64,000 nt of DNA from Sphingomonas sp. Its GTDB lineage: Bacteria; Pseudomonadota; Alphaproteobacteria; Sphingomonadales; Sphingomonadaceae. The translations under genes and the position numbers were made by a program. The first letter of the stretch is position 1. Every line of letters begins with the position of its first letter. This document shows positions 17,315 to 27,817 of the stretch, piece after piece. The DNA lies in assembly GCF_017744835.1 (NCBI RefSeq), contig NZ_JAGIAM010000001.1, positions 310,001 through 374,000 of the forward strand, read 5' to 3'. Below the pieces are notes generated by a model. The model was not told where the DNA came from and ran no database searches. It saw only the letters and a program-made list of their open reading frames with translations.

Positions 17315-20248
17315 ATGGGCTATGAGGGCCTGGACTTCGACGACATCGCCGGCGGCGTGAGCCCCGCTTTCGTCGAGACTTTGTACCGCCGCTACAAGAG
17401 CGACCCGGCTTCGGTCGAAGCCGGGTGGCGCCAGTGGTTCGAAGGTCTCGAAACGACGGCATCTGGTCCGAGCTGGGCCAATCCGCGCTGGCCGCTGACC
17501 GAGACCGACGCGCTCACCGCGGCGCTCGATCCGACCCAGATGGAGCCCGCGCCCAAGCCGGCCAAGGGCGGCGCGCCTGCCCCCAAGCCCGCCCTGCCTG
17601 CCGCGTCCGAGGCCGACATCGCCCGCGCCGCGGGCGATTCGATCCGCGCGATGCTGCTCATCCGCACCTATCGCGTGCGCGGGCACCTCGCCGCCAACCT
17701 CGATCCGCTCGGCCTCAACCGCCAGGACCTGCCGGCCGACCTCACGCCTGAGTATCATGGCTTCACTGCCGGCGACCTCGACCGTCCGATCTATCTCGGC
17801 GGCACGCTCGGCCTCGAGAAGGCGACCGTCCGCGAGATCGTCGAGATCCTGCGCGCCAACTACTGCGGCAACGTCGGCCTCGAATACATGCACATCGCCG
17901 ATGTCGAGGAGCGCCGCTTCCTCCAGGAGCGCATGGAGGGCAAGGACAAGGAGATCCACTTCACCACCGACGGCAAGAAGGCGATCCTTTCCAAGGTCAT
18001 CGAAGCCGAGCAGTGGGAGAAGTTCCTGGGCCGCAAGTACGTCGGCACCAAGCGCTTCGGCCTCGACGGCGGCGAGGCGATGATCCCGGCGCTCGAAGCC
18101 GTGATCAAGTACGGCGGCCAGATGGGCGTCCGCGAGATCGTCTATGGCATGGCCCATCGCGGCCGCCTCAACGTGCTCGCCAACGTGATGGCAAAGCCCT
18201 TCCGCGTGATCTTCCACGAATTCGCCGGCGGCTCGGCGCATCCGGAGGATGTCGGCGGCTCGGGCGACGTGAAGTACCACCTCGGCACCAGCACCGATCG
18301 CGAGTTCGACGGCATCAGCGTCCATATGTCGCTGGTCGCCAACCCCTCGCACCTCGAGGCGGTCGATCCGGTCGTGCTCGGCAAGGTCCGCGCGCTCCAG
18401 ACGATCCGCGACGATCTCGCCGAGCACCAGCAGGTGCTGCCGGTCCTCATCCACGGCGACGCCGCCTTCGCGGGCCAGGGCATCGTCTGGGAGTGCCTCG
18501 GCTTCTCGGGCATCCGCGGCTACAATACCGGCGGCTGCATCCACTTCGTCATCAACAACCAGATCGGCTTCACGACGAGCCCGCAGTTCGCGCGCTCCTC
18601 GCCCTATCCGTCGGACGTCGCCAAGGGCGTCCAGGCGCCGATCCTCCACGTCAACGGCGACGATCCCGAAGCCGTGACCTTCGCGTGCAAGGTGGCGATC
18701 GAGTTCCGCCAGAAGTTCAAGCGCGACGTCGTGATCGACATGTGGTGCTATCGCCGCTTCGGCCACAACGAGGGCGACGAGCCCTCGTTCACCCAGCCGC
18801 TGATGTACGCCAAGATCCGCCAGCACCCGCCGGTGAGCGAAGTCTATGGCGCGCGGCTCAAAGCCGAGGGCGTGATCGACGACGGCTTCGTCGGCGAGAA
18901 GACGCAGCAGTTCACCACCTTGCTCGAAGGCGAGTTCGAGGCGGGCAAGTCGTACATGCCCAACAAGGCGGACTGGTTCGCCGGCCGCTGGTCGGGCCTG
19001 TCGGTCCCCGCCGATTCGGAGAGCGCGCGGCGCAGCGTCGACACCGGCATCGAGCAGAAGCTGTTCGACAGCCTCGGCCGCACGCTGACCGAGGTCCCCG
19101 AGGGTCACGAGATCCACAAGACGCTCGCGCGCGTGCTCGATGCCAAGCGAGAGATGTTCAAGTCGGGCCAGAATTTCGACTGGGCGACCGGCGAGGCGCT
19201 GGCCTTCGGCTCGCTGCTTTCGGAAGGCTTTGGCGTCCGCCTCTCGGGGCAGGATTCGGGCCGCGGCACCTTCTCGCAGCGCCACGCCGTCTGGGTCGAT
19301 CAGAAGACCGAGGCGAAGTACATCCCGCTCTCGACGATCCGCCACGGCCATTTCGAAGTGCTCGACAGCCCGCTGTCCGAATATGGCGTGCTCGGCTTCG
19401 AATATGGCTATGCGCTCGCCGACCCCAAGGCGCTGGTGCTCTGGGAAGCGCAGTTCGGCGATTTCGCCAATGGCGCGCAGATCATGATCGACCAGTTCAT
19501 CGCGAGCGGTGAAGCCAAGTGGCTGCGCGCCAACGGCCTGGTGATGCTGCTGCCGCACGGTTACGAAGGCCAGGGCCCCGAGCACAGCTCGGCACGCCCC
19601 GAGCGCTTCCTCCAGCTCTGCGCGCAGGACAATATGCAGGTGGTGAACATCACCACCCCGGCGAACTATTTCCACCTGCTGCGCCGTCAGATGCACCGCA
19701 ACTTCCGCAAGCCTTTGGTGCAGATGACTCCCAAGTCGCTGCTGCGCCACAAGATGGCGGTGTCCAAGGCCGAGGACTTCCTCGGCGAGAGCCACTTCAA
19801 GCGGCTGCTCTCGGACCCGAGCGCGCCTGCGGACCAGGACGTGAAGCGCCTCGTGCTGTGCACCGGCAAGGTCGCCTACGACCTGATCGAGGCACGCGAC
19901 GCGGCGGGCGACAAGAACACCGCGATCGTCCGCGTCGAGCAGCTCTATCCCTTCCCGGGCGAGCCCCTGGTCCAGCGCCTCAAGCGCATGACCAACCTCG
20001 AGGAAGTGGTCTGGGCGCAGGAAGAGCCGAAGAACAATGGCTATTGGTTCTTCGTCGAGCCGTTCATCGAGGCGTGCCTCGTCGAGGCCGGCGTCAAGCC
20101 GCAGCGTCCGCGCTATGCGGGCCGCGCCGCGGCGGCATCGCCCGCCACCGGCCTGATGAAGCGCCACACCGCCGAGCAGGGCGCGCTTGTCGCCGATGCG
20201 CTCGGTCACAGCGTCCGCGAAGAGATTCGCCGGACGCGCAAGGCTTGA
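17315..20248 (+). CDS. sucA: 2-oxoglutarate dehydrogenase E1 component
   Basis: This 977-residue thiamine-diphosphate enzyme decarboxylates 2-oxoglutarate and transfers the succinyl group to the lipoyl domain of SucB. The N-terminal helix (SPAFVETLYRRYKSDPASV) is the E2-binding segment of this family. MAHRGRLNVLANVM, HGDAAFAGQG and the C-terminal transketolase-like domain (LSEYGVLGFEYGYAL, LPHGYEGQGPEHSSAR) are diagnostic. AACAGGAACGG lies upstream of the ATG in the 62-base gap after sucD. The long antisense frame over this gene is a composition artefact. Confidence 0.97.
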   Translation: MGYEGLDFDDIAGGVSPAFVETLYRRYKSDPASVEAGWRQWFEGLETTASGPSWANPRWPLTETDALTAALDPTQMEPAPKPAKGGAPAPKPALPAASEADIARAAGDSIRAMLLIRTYRVRGHLAANLDPLGLNRQDLPADLTPEYHGFTAGDLDRPIYLGGTLGLEKATVREIVEILRANYCGNVGLEYMHIADVEERRFLQERMEGKDKEIHFTTDGKKAILSKVIEAEQWEKFLGRKYVGTKRFGLDGGEAMIPALEAVIKYGGQMGVREIVYGMAHRGRLNVLANVMAKPFRVIFHEFAGGSAHPEDVGGSGDVKYHLGTSTDREFDGISVHMSLVANPSHLEAVDPVVLGKVRALQTIRDDLAEHQQVLPVLIHGDAAFAGQGIVWECLGFSGIRGYNTGGCIHFVINNQIGFTTSPQFARSSPYPSDVAKGVQAPILHVNGDDPEAVTFACKVAIEFRQKFKRDVVIDMWCYRRFGHNEGDEPSFTQPLMYAKIRQHPPVSEVYGARLKAEGVIDDGFVGEKTQQFTTLLEGEFEAGKSYMPNKADWFAGRWSGLSVPADSESARRSVDTGIEQKLFDSLGRTLTEVPEGHEIHKTLARVLDAKREMFKSGQNFDWATGEALAFGSLLSEGFGVRLSGQDSGRGTFSQRHAVWVDQKTEAKYIPLSTIRHGHFEVLDSPLSEYGVLGFEYGYALADPKALVLWEAQFGDFANGAQIMIDQFIASGEAKWLRANGLVMLLPHGYEGQGPEHSSARPERFLQLCAQDNMQVVNITTPANYFHLLRRQMHRNFRKPLVQMTPKSLLRHKMAVSKAEDFLGESHFKRLLSDPSAPADQDVKRLVLCTGKVAYDLIEARDAAGDKNTAIVRVEQLYPFPGEPLVQRLKRMTNLEEVVWAQEEPKNNGYWFFVEPFIEACLVEAGVKPQRPRYAGRAAAASPATGLMKRHTAEQGALVADALGHSVREEIRRTRKA

Positions 20249-20283
20249 TGATTTAACGCTGACCCCGGCGAGGAAGAGAAAAG

Positions 20284-21519
20284 ATGGCAGACGTTAAGGT
20301 CCCGGTCCTGGGCGAATCGATCACCGAAGCGACCCTCGGCGAATGGCTGAAGAAGCCGGGCGACGCAGTCGCGCTCGACGAGCCGATCGCCAGCCTCGAG
20401 ACCGACAAGGTCTCGGTCGAGGTCCCCTCGCCGGTCGCCGGCGTGATGGGCGACCAGCTCGTCCAGGTGGGCGACACCGTCCAGGTCGGCGCCGTGATCG
20501 CCACCGTGGGTGAAGGCGGCGGCGCCGCTGCCGCTCCGGCTGCTGCCCCCGCTTCGGCGCCCGCCGCGCCGGCGCCCGTCGCCACCGGCGCCCAGTCGGG
20601 CCCGGGCGAGCAGGTCCGCGAAGTCGACGCCGCCGCGCTGTCGCCGTCGGTCCGCCGCGCGGTGCTCGAGACCGGCGTCGATCCCTCGACCGTGCAGGGC
20701 ACCGGCAAGGACGGCCGCCTGACCAAGGACGACGTCATCGCCGCCGCCAGCGCCAAGCCCGCCGCCGCGGCGCCCGCCCCGGCTCCGGCGCCCGCCCCCT
20801 CGGCAGCACCAGCCGGAGGCCGCAAGGAAGAACGCGTCCGCATGACGCGCCTGCGCCAGACGGTCGCCAAGCGCCTCAAGGAAGCGCAGAACACCGCCGC
20901 GATGCTGACGACGTTCAACGACGTCGACATGACCGAAGTCATCGCCGCGCGCACCAAGTACAAGGATCTGTTCGAGAAGAAGCACGGCGTCCGCCTCGGC
21001 TTCATGGGCTTCTTCGTGAAGGCCGCCGTGCAGGCGCTGCGCGATATCCCGGCGGTCAACGCCTCGATCGACGGCGACGAGATCGTCTACCACGATTATG
21101 CCGACATCTCGGTCGCGGTCTCCGCTCCGCAGGGCCTGGTCGTGCCGGTGATCCGCGACGCGCAGGACCTGTCGGTCGCGGGCATCGAGAAGACGATCGG
21201 CGATTTCGGCAAGCGCGCCAAGGACGGCACGCTCAAGATGGAGGAGATGAAGGGCGGTACCTTCACCATCTCCAATGGCGGCGTGTTCGGCTCGCTGATG
21301 TCGACGCCGATCATCAACCCGCCCCAGTCGGCGGTGCTGGGCCTCCACCGCATCGAGGACCGCCCGGTGGTCCGCGACGGCCAGGTGGTCGTCCGCCCGA
21401 TGATGTACCTCGCGCTCAGCTACGACCACCGCCTGATCGACGGCCGCGAGGCCGTGACCTTCCTCGTCGCGCTCAAGAACGCGATCGAGGACCCGACCCG
21501 GCTGCTGATCGACCTTTGA
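20284..21519 (+). CDS. sucB: dihydrolipoyllysine-residue succinyltransferase (E2 of 2-oxoglutarate dehydrogenase)
   Basis: This 411-residue core enzyme of the complex has one lipoyl domain (residues 1-75, lipoylated Lys42 in LETDKVSVE), an Ala/Pro-rich linker, a peripheral subunit-binding domain (about 115-155, [12 protein letters not shown]), a second Ala/Pro linker, and the catalytic domain ending with the [13 protein letters not shown] motif that holds the catalytic His. It starts 35 bases after sucA. Confidence 0.97.
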   Translation: MADVKVPVLGESITEATLGEWLKKPGDAVALDEPIASLETDKVSVEVPSPVAGVMGDQLVQVGDTVQVGAVIATVGEGGGAAAAPAAAPASAPAAPAPVATGAQSGPGEQVREVDAAALSPSVRRAVLETGVDPSTVQGTGKDGRLTKDDVIAAASAKPAAAAPAPAPAPAPSAAPAGGRKEERVRMTRLRQTVAKRLKEAQNTAAMLTTFNDVDMTEVIAARTKYKDLFEKKHGVRLGFMGFFVKAAVQALRDIPAVNASIDGDEIVYHDYADISVAVSAPQGLVVPVIRDAQDLSVAGIEKTIGDFGKRAKDGTLKMEEMKGGTFTISNGGVFGSLMSTPIINPPQSAVLGLHRIEDRPVVRDGQVVVRPMMYLALSYDHRLIDGREAVTFLVALKNAIEDPTRLLIDL

Positions 21520-21728
21520 TGGAGGAGCTTCAGCCGCCTTGGTTGAAGCACGCGGAAATAAGCGCCGGGTCCATCGGTTGGCGGATGGGCTATGGCGAAG
21601 ACTATATGGACCAGTTCGACCGCTGGTTCGCAACGCTCGGGAGCGGTGATCGTGACGCATATCGCATCCGCTACCCTGAGCCGGATGGTTGGAACGGATT
21701 TTACGCGCGCGGTCGCGGGAGCGAGTGA
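21519..21728 (+). CDS. small conserved-looking protein between sucB and lpdA
   Basis: This encodes 69 residues. The ATG overlaps the sucB stop by one base (TGATG) and the stop lies two bases before the lpdA ATG, so it appears translated as part of the 2-oxoglutarate dehydrogenase operon. The sequence is acidic and aromatic-rich, with a central AGSIGWRMGYGEDYMDQFDR and a second Trp-Asn-Gly-Phe-Tyr cluster near the end. There is no signal peptide or membrane segment. I do not recognise a family with a known role. Its position suggests a partner of E2 or E3, which is inference. Confidence 0.65.
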   Translation: MEELQPPWLKHAEISAGSIGWRMGYGEDYMDQFDRWFATLGSGDRDAYRIRYPEPDGWNGFYARGRGSE

Positions 21729-21730
21729 AA

Positions 21731-23125
<1,395 letters not shown>

Positions 23126-23132
23126 TCGGCGC

Positions 23133-23229
23133 TCCCCTCCCGCTTGCGGGAGGGGTCGGGGGAGGGCGTGAATAGCATGATGTGAGGGGAGGATATTCCC
23201 TCCCCTAGCCCCTCCCGCGAGCGGGAGGG
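23133..23229. repeat. Three clustered palindromes between convergent lpdA and yoaK
   Basis: Hairpin 1, CCCCTCCCGC-TT-GCGGGAGGGG, spans 23133-23154. Hairpin 2, GGGGAGG-N6/7-CCTCCCC, spans about 23184-23204. Hairpin 3, CCCCTCCCGC-GA-GCGGGAGGGG, spans 23208-23229. Hairpins 1 and 3 share identical arms. This looks like a REP-type pair and fills almost the whole intergenic gap. It probably also terminates transcription from both sides. Confidence 0.7.
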
Positions 23230-23233
23230 GAAT

Positions 23234-23890
23234 TTACGCCGCCAGCACCCGCCGCCCCGAAAGCCGCGCGATCGCCACGGTCAGCGCCGCCGACACCGCC
23301 ACCGCCAGCCACAGCGCGCTCCAGCCCCAGCGCAGCTGGCTCGCCGCGCCCGAGACCGCGCCGGCGACGAAGCCGGCCCACAGCGCCAGGTACGGCATCC
23401 AGTCCCAGCGATCGCCCGTTCCCATCAGCGCGTCGGCCATCTTCTGGCCCATGCGCACCAGGGATCCGGTCATATAGGTCAGCCCGATCGTCACTTCGCC
23501 GTCGCGGTTGAACACGCCGTTCTCCACGCCCATCGCGGCCGCGAGCAGCAGCAGCACCAGCGGCCCCGGCACCACCGTCGCCACCGCCGCGGCAAGGATC
23601 AGCAGCCCGGTCACTGCCAGCATCAGCGCTTCCTTGTGCCGCGCGCGCGCCGCGCGCACGATCACGCTCGCGACGATCACTCCGCTGACGAAGCTCAGCA
23701 CCAGCGCGGCCGCGGTCGCGGCATCGGCGGCCACGCCCTGCCCCAGCCCGACGCCCAGCCGCGTCGAGTTGCCGCTCATGAACGAGGCGAAGAAGCCCCC
23801 CAGGCTGGTGAATGCCAGCGCGTCGACGAAACCGGCGAGCGCGGCGAGGCAGACGGCGACCGCGATCAGCGGTGACTCTGTGCGATGCAT
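23234..23890 (-). CDS. YoaK/DUF1275 family membrane protein
   Basis: This 218-residue protein has about six transmembrane helices. FVDALAFTSLGGFFASFMSGNSTRLG near the N terminus and GVENGVFNRDGEVTIGLTYMTGSLVRMGQ in the middle are signatures of the DUF1275 family, whose function is not established. The ATG at 23890 lies just before the hydrophobic start (MHRTESPLIAVAVC); the longer open frame upstream has no support. It is convergent with lpdA and divergent from the TRIC-like gene. Confidence 0.85.
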   Translation of the reverse strand: MHRTESPLIAVAVCLAALAGFVDALAFTSLGGFFASFMSGNSTRLGVGLGQGVAADAATAAALVLSFVSGVIVASVIVRAARARHKEALMLAVTGLLILAAAVATVVPGPLVLLLLAAAMGVENGVFNRDGEVTIGLTYMTGSLVRMGQKMADALMGTGDRWDWMPYLALWAGFVAGAVSGAASQLRWGWSALWLAVAVSAALTVAIARLSGRRVLAA

Positions 23891-23975
23891 GGCCCCTCTA
23901 TAATCGGTTTCTGCGCAGCTCAAACAGTCCGGCAAGCGGTTTGACGCACGCCGCGCTCCGGGAGAGAAGGGGCGC

Positions 23976-24608
23976 ATGGAGTCCGATTTCGCCGCCCAGA
24001 TCGGCCCGATCCTTCCCTGGCTCGACATGCTCGGCATCGCCGTCTTCGCCGCGACGGGCGCGCTCTCGGCGGCGAGGCACGGGCAGACCGTGGTCACCGC
24101 GGCCTTTTTCGCCCTCGTCACCGGCGTCGGCGGCGGCACGGTGCGCGACCTGCTGATCGGCGCGCCGGTGTTCTGGACGCACGACGCGGTGGTCGCGGCG
24201 ATGATCCTCGGCGTGGCCGCAATCGTGTGGGTGACGCCGCAGCGCTGGTGGAACGACGCGACCTTCGACTGGCTCGATGCCTTCGGGCTCGCCGCCTATG
24301 CCGCCTTCGGTGCAGCCAAGGCGCTCGGCTATGGCATCCCGCCGGTCCCCGCCGCACTGATGGGAGTGATCACTGCCTGTGTCGGCGGCATCATCCGCGA
24401 CATGCTCGCCGGCCAGCCGTCGATCCTGATGCGTCCCGAGCTCTACGTCACTGCCGCCGCGCTCGCCTCGGCGCTCTATGTCGTGCTCACGCTCGCGGGC
24501 CTCGCCCCCCTCGCCGCGGGCCTCATCGCCGCCGCCGCCGGCTTCGGCCTGCGCGCCGCCGCGATCGTCTGGAAGCTCGGCCTGCCAGCCTACCGGAGCC
24601 GGCGGTAG
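23976..24608 (+). CDS. TRIC-type cation channel / UPF0126 family membrane protein
   Basis: This 210-residue protein has seven predicted helices arranged as two repeats. Each repeat carries the glycine-rich RD motif: GVGGGTVRDLL (about 48-58) and CVGGIIRDML (about 133-142). This is the pattern of prokaryotic trimeric intracellular cation channels (YicG type). A potassium or monovalent-cation channel is the family expectation, not shown here. It ends two bases before the convergent STAS-like gene. Confidence 0.85.
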   Translation: MESDFAAQIGPILPWLDMLGIAVFAATGALSAARHGQTVVTAAFFALVTGVGGGTVRDLLIGAPVFWTHDAVVAAMILGVAAIVWVTPQRWWNDATFDWLDAFGLAAYAAFGAAKALGYGIPPVPAALMGVITACVGGIIRDMLAGQPSILMRPELYVTAAALASALYVVLTLAGLAPLAAGLIAAAAGFGLRAAAIVWKLGLPAYRSRR

Positions 24609-24610
24609 GC

Positions 24611-24997
24611 CTATTCCTCCATCAGCCACGCCAGTGCCGTCTCGCGCGTGTCGAACACCCCCAGGTCTGGCCGAATCTGGCGGAGCCGCATCACTTGCCG
24701 CCGCGCCAGCGCCGTGGTGACGACGAAGGCGACCTTGCGCGCCCAGAGCTCGCGGACCGCCGGATTGTCGAAGGTCTGGCTGATCCGCGCCACCGTCGCC
24801 GCGGGCACCACCTTGATGCCGCTGCCGTCGTAGAGCGTGCAGTGCCTGCCCGCGTCCCGGCCCAGCGAGCGGATCGCCGCGCGCAGCTCCTCGCCGATCC
24901 ATTCGGCATCCTCGGGCGAGAGCAGCCCGGAGACGCGCAGCTCGACGATCTTGCGGACGGGATCGACTTCGATGTGGTGCGAGACGGAATGCGGCAT
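24611..24997 (-). CDS. SpoIIAA/STAS-like small protein
   Basis: This encodes 128 residues with no signal peptide. The pattern of alternating strands and helices (KIVELRVSGLLSPEDAEWIGEELRAAI, then HCTLYDGSGIKVVP, then KVAFVVTTALARRQ) resembles STAS-like proteins of the SpoIIAA-like group that occur as single domains in alphaproteobacteria. No phosphorylatable serine context is clear. Role unknown. It is convergent with the TRIC-like gene, with a two-base gap. Confidence 0.6.
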   Translation of the reverse strand: MPHSVSHHIEVDPVRKIVELRVSGLLSPEDAEWIGEELRAAIRSLGRDAGRHCTLYDGSGIKVVPAATVARISQTFDNPAVRELWARKVAFVVTTALARRQVMRLRQIRPDLGVFDTRETALAWLMEE

Positions 24998-25055
24998 TTC
25001 CGCCCCCTACCCGAATAGACCGCGCCATTGAACCGCCGGTCTGGAGCAGAATCGG

Positions 25056-25260
25056 TTCACGCAAAGGCGCGAAGACGCGAAGATTTTTCTCACGCGGAGA
25101 CGCGGAGGCGCGGAGAGCATGCCTGGCCGCACTGGCGGCCTTTATGTCGCCGGCGCGCCAAGCCGTCCTTCTTGCGGGGGGCGGCTGACGCCGCCGGGAG
25201 AGCTGTTCTCCGCGTCTCCGCGTGAACATTTTTCTTCGCGTCTTCGCGCCTTTGCGTGAA
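25056..25260. repeat. Long imperfect palindromic repeat (CACGCAAAGGCGCGAAGACGC family)
   Basis: The left arm contains TTCACGCAAAGGCGCGAAGA (25056-25075) and then CACGCGGAGACGCGGAGG. The right arm, ending at 25260, contains the complements CTCCGCGTCTCCGCGTG and CTTCGCGCCTTTGCGTGAA. The arms are about 60 bases each and internally repetitive, around a spacer of about 85 bases. A related element occurs at 54021-54166. The element fills the gap between the STAS-like and GNAT genes; nothing else is visible in 24998-25290. Confidence 0.75.
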
Positions 25261-25290
25261 TCAAAAACGCTCCGCCCGAAGAAGCACCAC

Positions 25291-25851
25291 TCAGCCCCGC
25301 ACCAGCCCCACGTCGGTGAACTTGCGCGGCTCCACCGGCGGCACCTGCGGCTCGTTGAGTTCGCACTGCCAGATGCCCACGTCCATCCACTGGCCGTGCT
25401 TGAAGCCGACTTCGCGGTACACGCCGGTGCGGCGGAAGCCCACCGCCTCGTGCAGCCGGATCGATGCGTCGTTGGGCAGCGCGATCGCGCCGATCGCATG
25501 GACGAAGCCCTGCGCGCGCAGCGTGTCGATCAGCGCCTCGTAGAGCAGCCGCCCGGCGCCCTGGTTCTGCGCCACATCGGCCATGTAGATCGCGGTCTCG
25601 ACGACGAAGCGATAGGCCGGCCGCTCGCGGAAGCGCCGCGCATAGGCATAGCCGATCACCCCGCCCTCGGGCTCGCCGTTGGTCGCGACCAGCCAGGGAT
25701 AGAGGCCGTCGCCGTCGGCCATGCGCGTGCGCATCGCGTCGGCGTCGGGCGGCTGGATCTCGAACGAGGCCGTGCCGGTGAGCACGTGCGGCGCATAGAT
25801 CGCCGCGATCGACGGCGCGTCACCCGATTCCGCTCCCCTGATTCCGATCAC
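25291..25851 (-). CDS. GNAT family N-acetyltransferase (phosphinothricin acetyltransferase-like)
   Basis: This 186-residue acetyl-CoA-dependent transferase shows the order SGDAPSIAAIYAPHVLTGTASFE, then YAYARRFRERPAYRFVVETAIYM, then QNQGAGRLLYEALIDTL (the acetyl-CoA loop, Q/RxxGxG/A), then NDASIRLHEAVGFRRTGVYREVGFKHGQWMDV. This is the PAT/Bar-like subgroup that acetylates phosphinothricin, methionine sulfoximine or related amines. The substrate is not determined. It starts at a GTG overlapping the sppA stop by three bases (GTGA), so it is translationally coupled to sppA. Confidence 0.85.
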   Translation of the reverse strand: MIGIRGAESGDAPSIAAIYAPHVLTGTASFEIQPPDADAMRTRMADGDGLYPWLVATNGEPEGGVIGYAYARRFRERPAYRFVVETAIYMADVAQNQGAGRLLYEALIDTLRAQGFVHAIGAIALPNDASIRLHEAVGFRRTGVYREVGFKHGQWMDVGIWQCELNEPQVPPVEPRKFTDVGLVRG

Positions 25852-27740
25852 AGGCCGATTCTCCGCATCACATACTCCAGCAGCGTCTTGTCTTCGGTCC
25901 GGCCGACCGCCGGCCCCATTCCCATGCACTCCAGGCAGCGCGCCTGCACCGATCCGCCGAGCGCCAGCCGCCGCGCGTCGCCCAGCGCCTGCGCCACCAG
26001 CGCGCGCCGCTCGCCGGCGATGCGCGTGTAGACGTCCTCGCCCGCGGGCTGGTCGGCCCAGTCGTCCTCGGGCTGGTCGTCGCTGGTCAGGCTCGCGAGG
26101 AACTGCATCCAGGGGCTCGGCTCGCGCTCGAGGAACAACGGGTGCACCTTGGCGGGGTCCAGCTTGGCGCGGCGCGCCGCTTCCGCGACGGCGTCGTCCA
26201 GCCCGCCGAAGCGATCGACCAGCTTGAGCTGGTGCGCGATGCCGCCCACCCACACGCGGCCCTGCCCGATCTCGTCGACGCGCTGCGGCGTCAGCTTGCG
26301 CGACTGGGCGACCAGGTTGACGAACCGGCTGTACCCGTTCTCGATCACGCTCTGCAGAATCCGGTCGGTCACCGGGTTGATCCCGCCCATCACGTCGGGC
26401 TGGCCCGAAAGCGGCGTCGAGCGCACGCCGTCGGTGGTCACGCCGATCTTGGCGAGGCTGTTCTCGAAGCTCGGCAGCACGCCGAAGATGCCGATCGATC
26501 CGGTGATCGTGTCGGGCTGGGCGAAGATCGCGTCGCCCGCGGTCGACACCCAATAGCCGCCGCTCGCCGCCAGGCTTCCCATCGAGACCACCACCGGCAG
26601 CCCCTGCGCCTTGGCCTGCAGGATCGCCTGGCGGATCTGCTCGGACGCCATCGCCGATCCGCCCGGCGAATCGACGCGCACCACCAGCGCCTTCAGGTTC
26701 TTCTCCGCCAGCCCCTTGAGCAGCAGCGCGCTCACCGTGTCGCCGCCGGCGCTGCCCGGGCCCGCCTTGCCGTCGACGATCTCGCCCGCGACGGTCAGCA
26801 CGCCGATCGCGTCGCCGGTCTTCGGCACGGGATTAGCGGCGACCCAGTCGGCCATGCGGATCGACTTGAAGTTGCCCGCGGGCCTGCCCGTCGGCGCGCC
26901 GACGATCTCGGCCACGCGCCGCCCGAACTCCAGCCGCCCGCCGGTCTTGTCGACCAGCCCATAGGCAAGGTTCGACGCGGCGATGTCGCCGTGCGCCGCC
27001 GCGATGACTTCGTCGGGCTTGGTCAGATAGTCGGCGATGCGTGCCTTGGGCCGCGCCTTGGCCACGGCCTCGCGCCACTGGGCGAAGAGCGCGCCGTTCA
27101 GCGCCTCGTTCGCCTCGCGCGCCTCGGGCGACATGTCGCTGCGCATATAGGGCTCGACCGCCGACTTGAACTTGCCGACCTTGTAGACGTGCGTGGTGAC
27201 GCCGAGCTTGTCGATCAGCCCCTTGTAATAGAGCTGGGTGCCGCCCGGCCCGGCGAACATCGCGCCGCCCTGTGGATTGACCCAGACTTCGCTCGCATTG
27301 GCGGCGATCGCATAGCTGTCGTCGGTATAGGCAGTCGCATAGGCAAGCACCGGCTTGCCGCTCGCGCGCACCCGGCCCGTGGCCTCGGCCACTTCGCGCA
27401 CCGCGCTCGGATAGCCGCCCAGGAAGCGGTCGAGGTCGAGCACTACAGCCTTCACGCGCGTGTCGGTGCGCGCCGTGTCGAGCGCGCGCACCACGTCGCG
27501 CAGGCGCTGCTGCCGGGCCGCGCGGCTGCCGCCGAGCTGCGCCAGCGGATCGGTCTGCTCGGGCTGCTCGCTGAGCGTGCCGTCGAGCGCCACCACCAGC
27601 GCGCCCTCGCGGATCGCGGCGCGGTTGGGCCGGTGCGAGAGCAGCGCGAACAGCCCCGCGAAGAACAGCAGCATGAAGGCCAGGACCAGGAAATCCTTGA
27701 TCCCGACGAGTATCTTCCAGGCGCCCCGAACCAGCTTCAC
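25848..27740 (-). CDS. sppA: signal peptide peptidase SppA, 67-kDa type
   Basis: This 630-residue membrane-anchored serine peptidase degrades cleaved signal peptides. One N-terminal transmembrane segment (about 17-35) is followed by two homologous S49 domains. The catalytic Lys is Lys192 in FKSAVEP and the nucleophile is Ser393 in MGSLAASGGYW, the split Lys/Ser dyad of the long E. coli-type enzyme. The C-terminal part (after about 560) is a basic tail of no known domain. It is transcribed divergently from groES and is followed by the overlapping GNAT gene. Confidence 0.93.
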   Translation of the reverse strand: MKLVRGAWKILVGIKDFLVLAFMLLFFAGLFALLSHRPNRAAIREGALVVALDGTLSEQPEQTDPLAQLGGSRAARQQRLRDVVRALDTARTDTRVKAVVLDLDRFLGGYPSAVREVAEATGRVRASGKPVLAYATAYTDDSYAIAANASEVWVNPQGGAMFAGPGGTQLYYKGLIDKLGVTTHVYKVGKFKSAVEPYMRSDMSPEAREANEALNGALFAQWREAVAKARPKARIADYLTKPDEVIAAAHGDIAASNLAYGLVDKTGGRLEFGRRVAEIVGAPTGRPAGNFKSIRMADWVAANPVPKTGDAIGVLTVAGEIVDGKAGPGSAGGDTVSALLLKGLAEKNLKALVVRVDSPGGSAMASEQIRQAILQAKAQGLPVVVSMGSLAASGGYWVSTAGDAIFAQPDTITGSIGIFGVLPSFENSLAKIGVTTDGVRSTPLSGQPDVMGGINPVTDRILQSVIENGYSRFVNLVAQSRKLTPQRVDEIGQGRVWVGGIAHQLKLVDRFGGLDDAVAEAARRAKLDPAKVHPLFLEREPSPWMQFLASLTSDDQPEDDWADQPAGEDVYTRIAGERRALVAQALGDARRLALGGSVQARCLECMGMGPAVGRTEDKTLLEYVMRRIGL

Positions 27741-27817
27741 TTTGCGCGCTCCATGTCGATTTGCCGCCCTGTGCGTGGCCTGTGCCTACCGGATGGCGAA
27801 GGTCCAGTAAACGCCCC

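Noticed and set aside
16841..20209. 1122-codon open frame antisense to sucA and sucD
   Set aside because: It lies fully opposite certain genes. Its translation is a low-complexity Ala/Arg/Leu/Asp/His/Glu mix that follows from high GC at third positions of the sense gene.
25056..25260. Possible CRISPR array because of short repeated units
   Set aside because: The units are inverted and nested with no regular spacer length, and no cas gene is in the window. It is a palindromic repeat.
23898..25499. Minus-strand open frame of over 500 codons through the TRIC-like gene and the 25-kb repeat
   Set aside because: It combines antisense of real genes with translation of the palindromic repeat (HAKARRRE-type peptides), a known annotation artefact.
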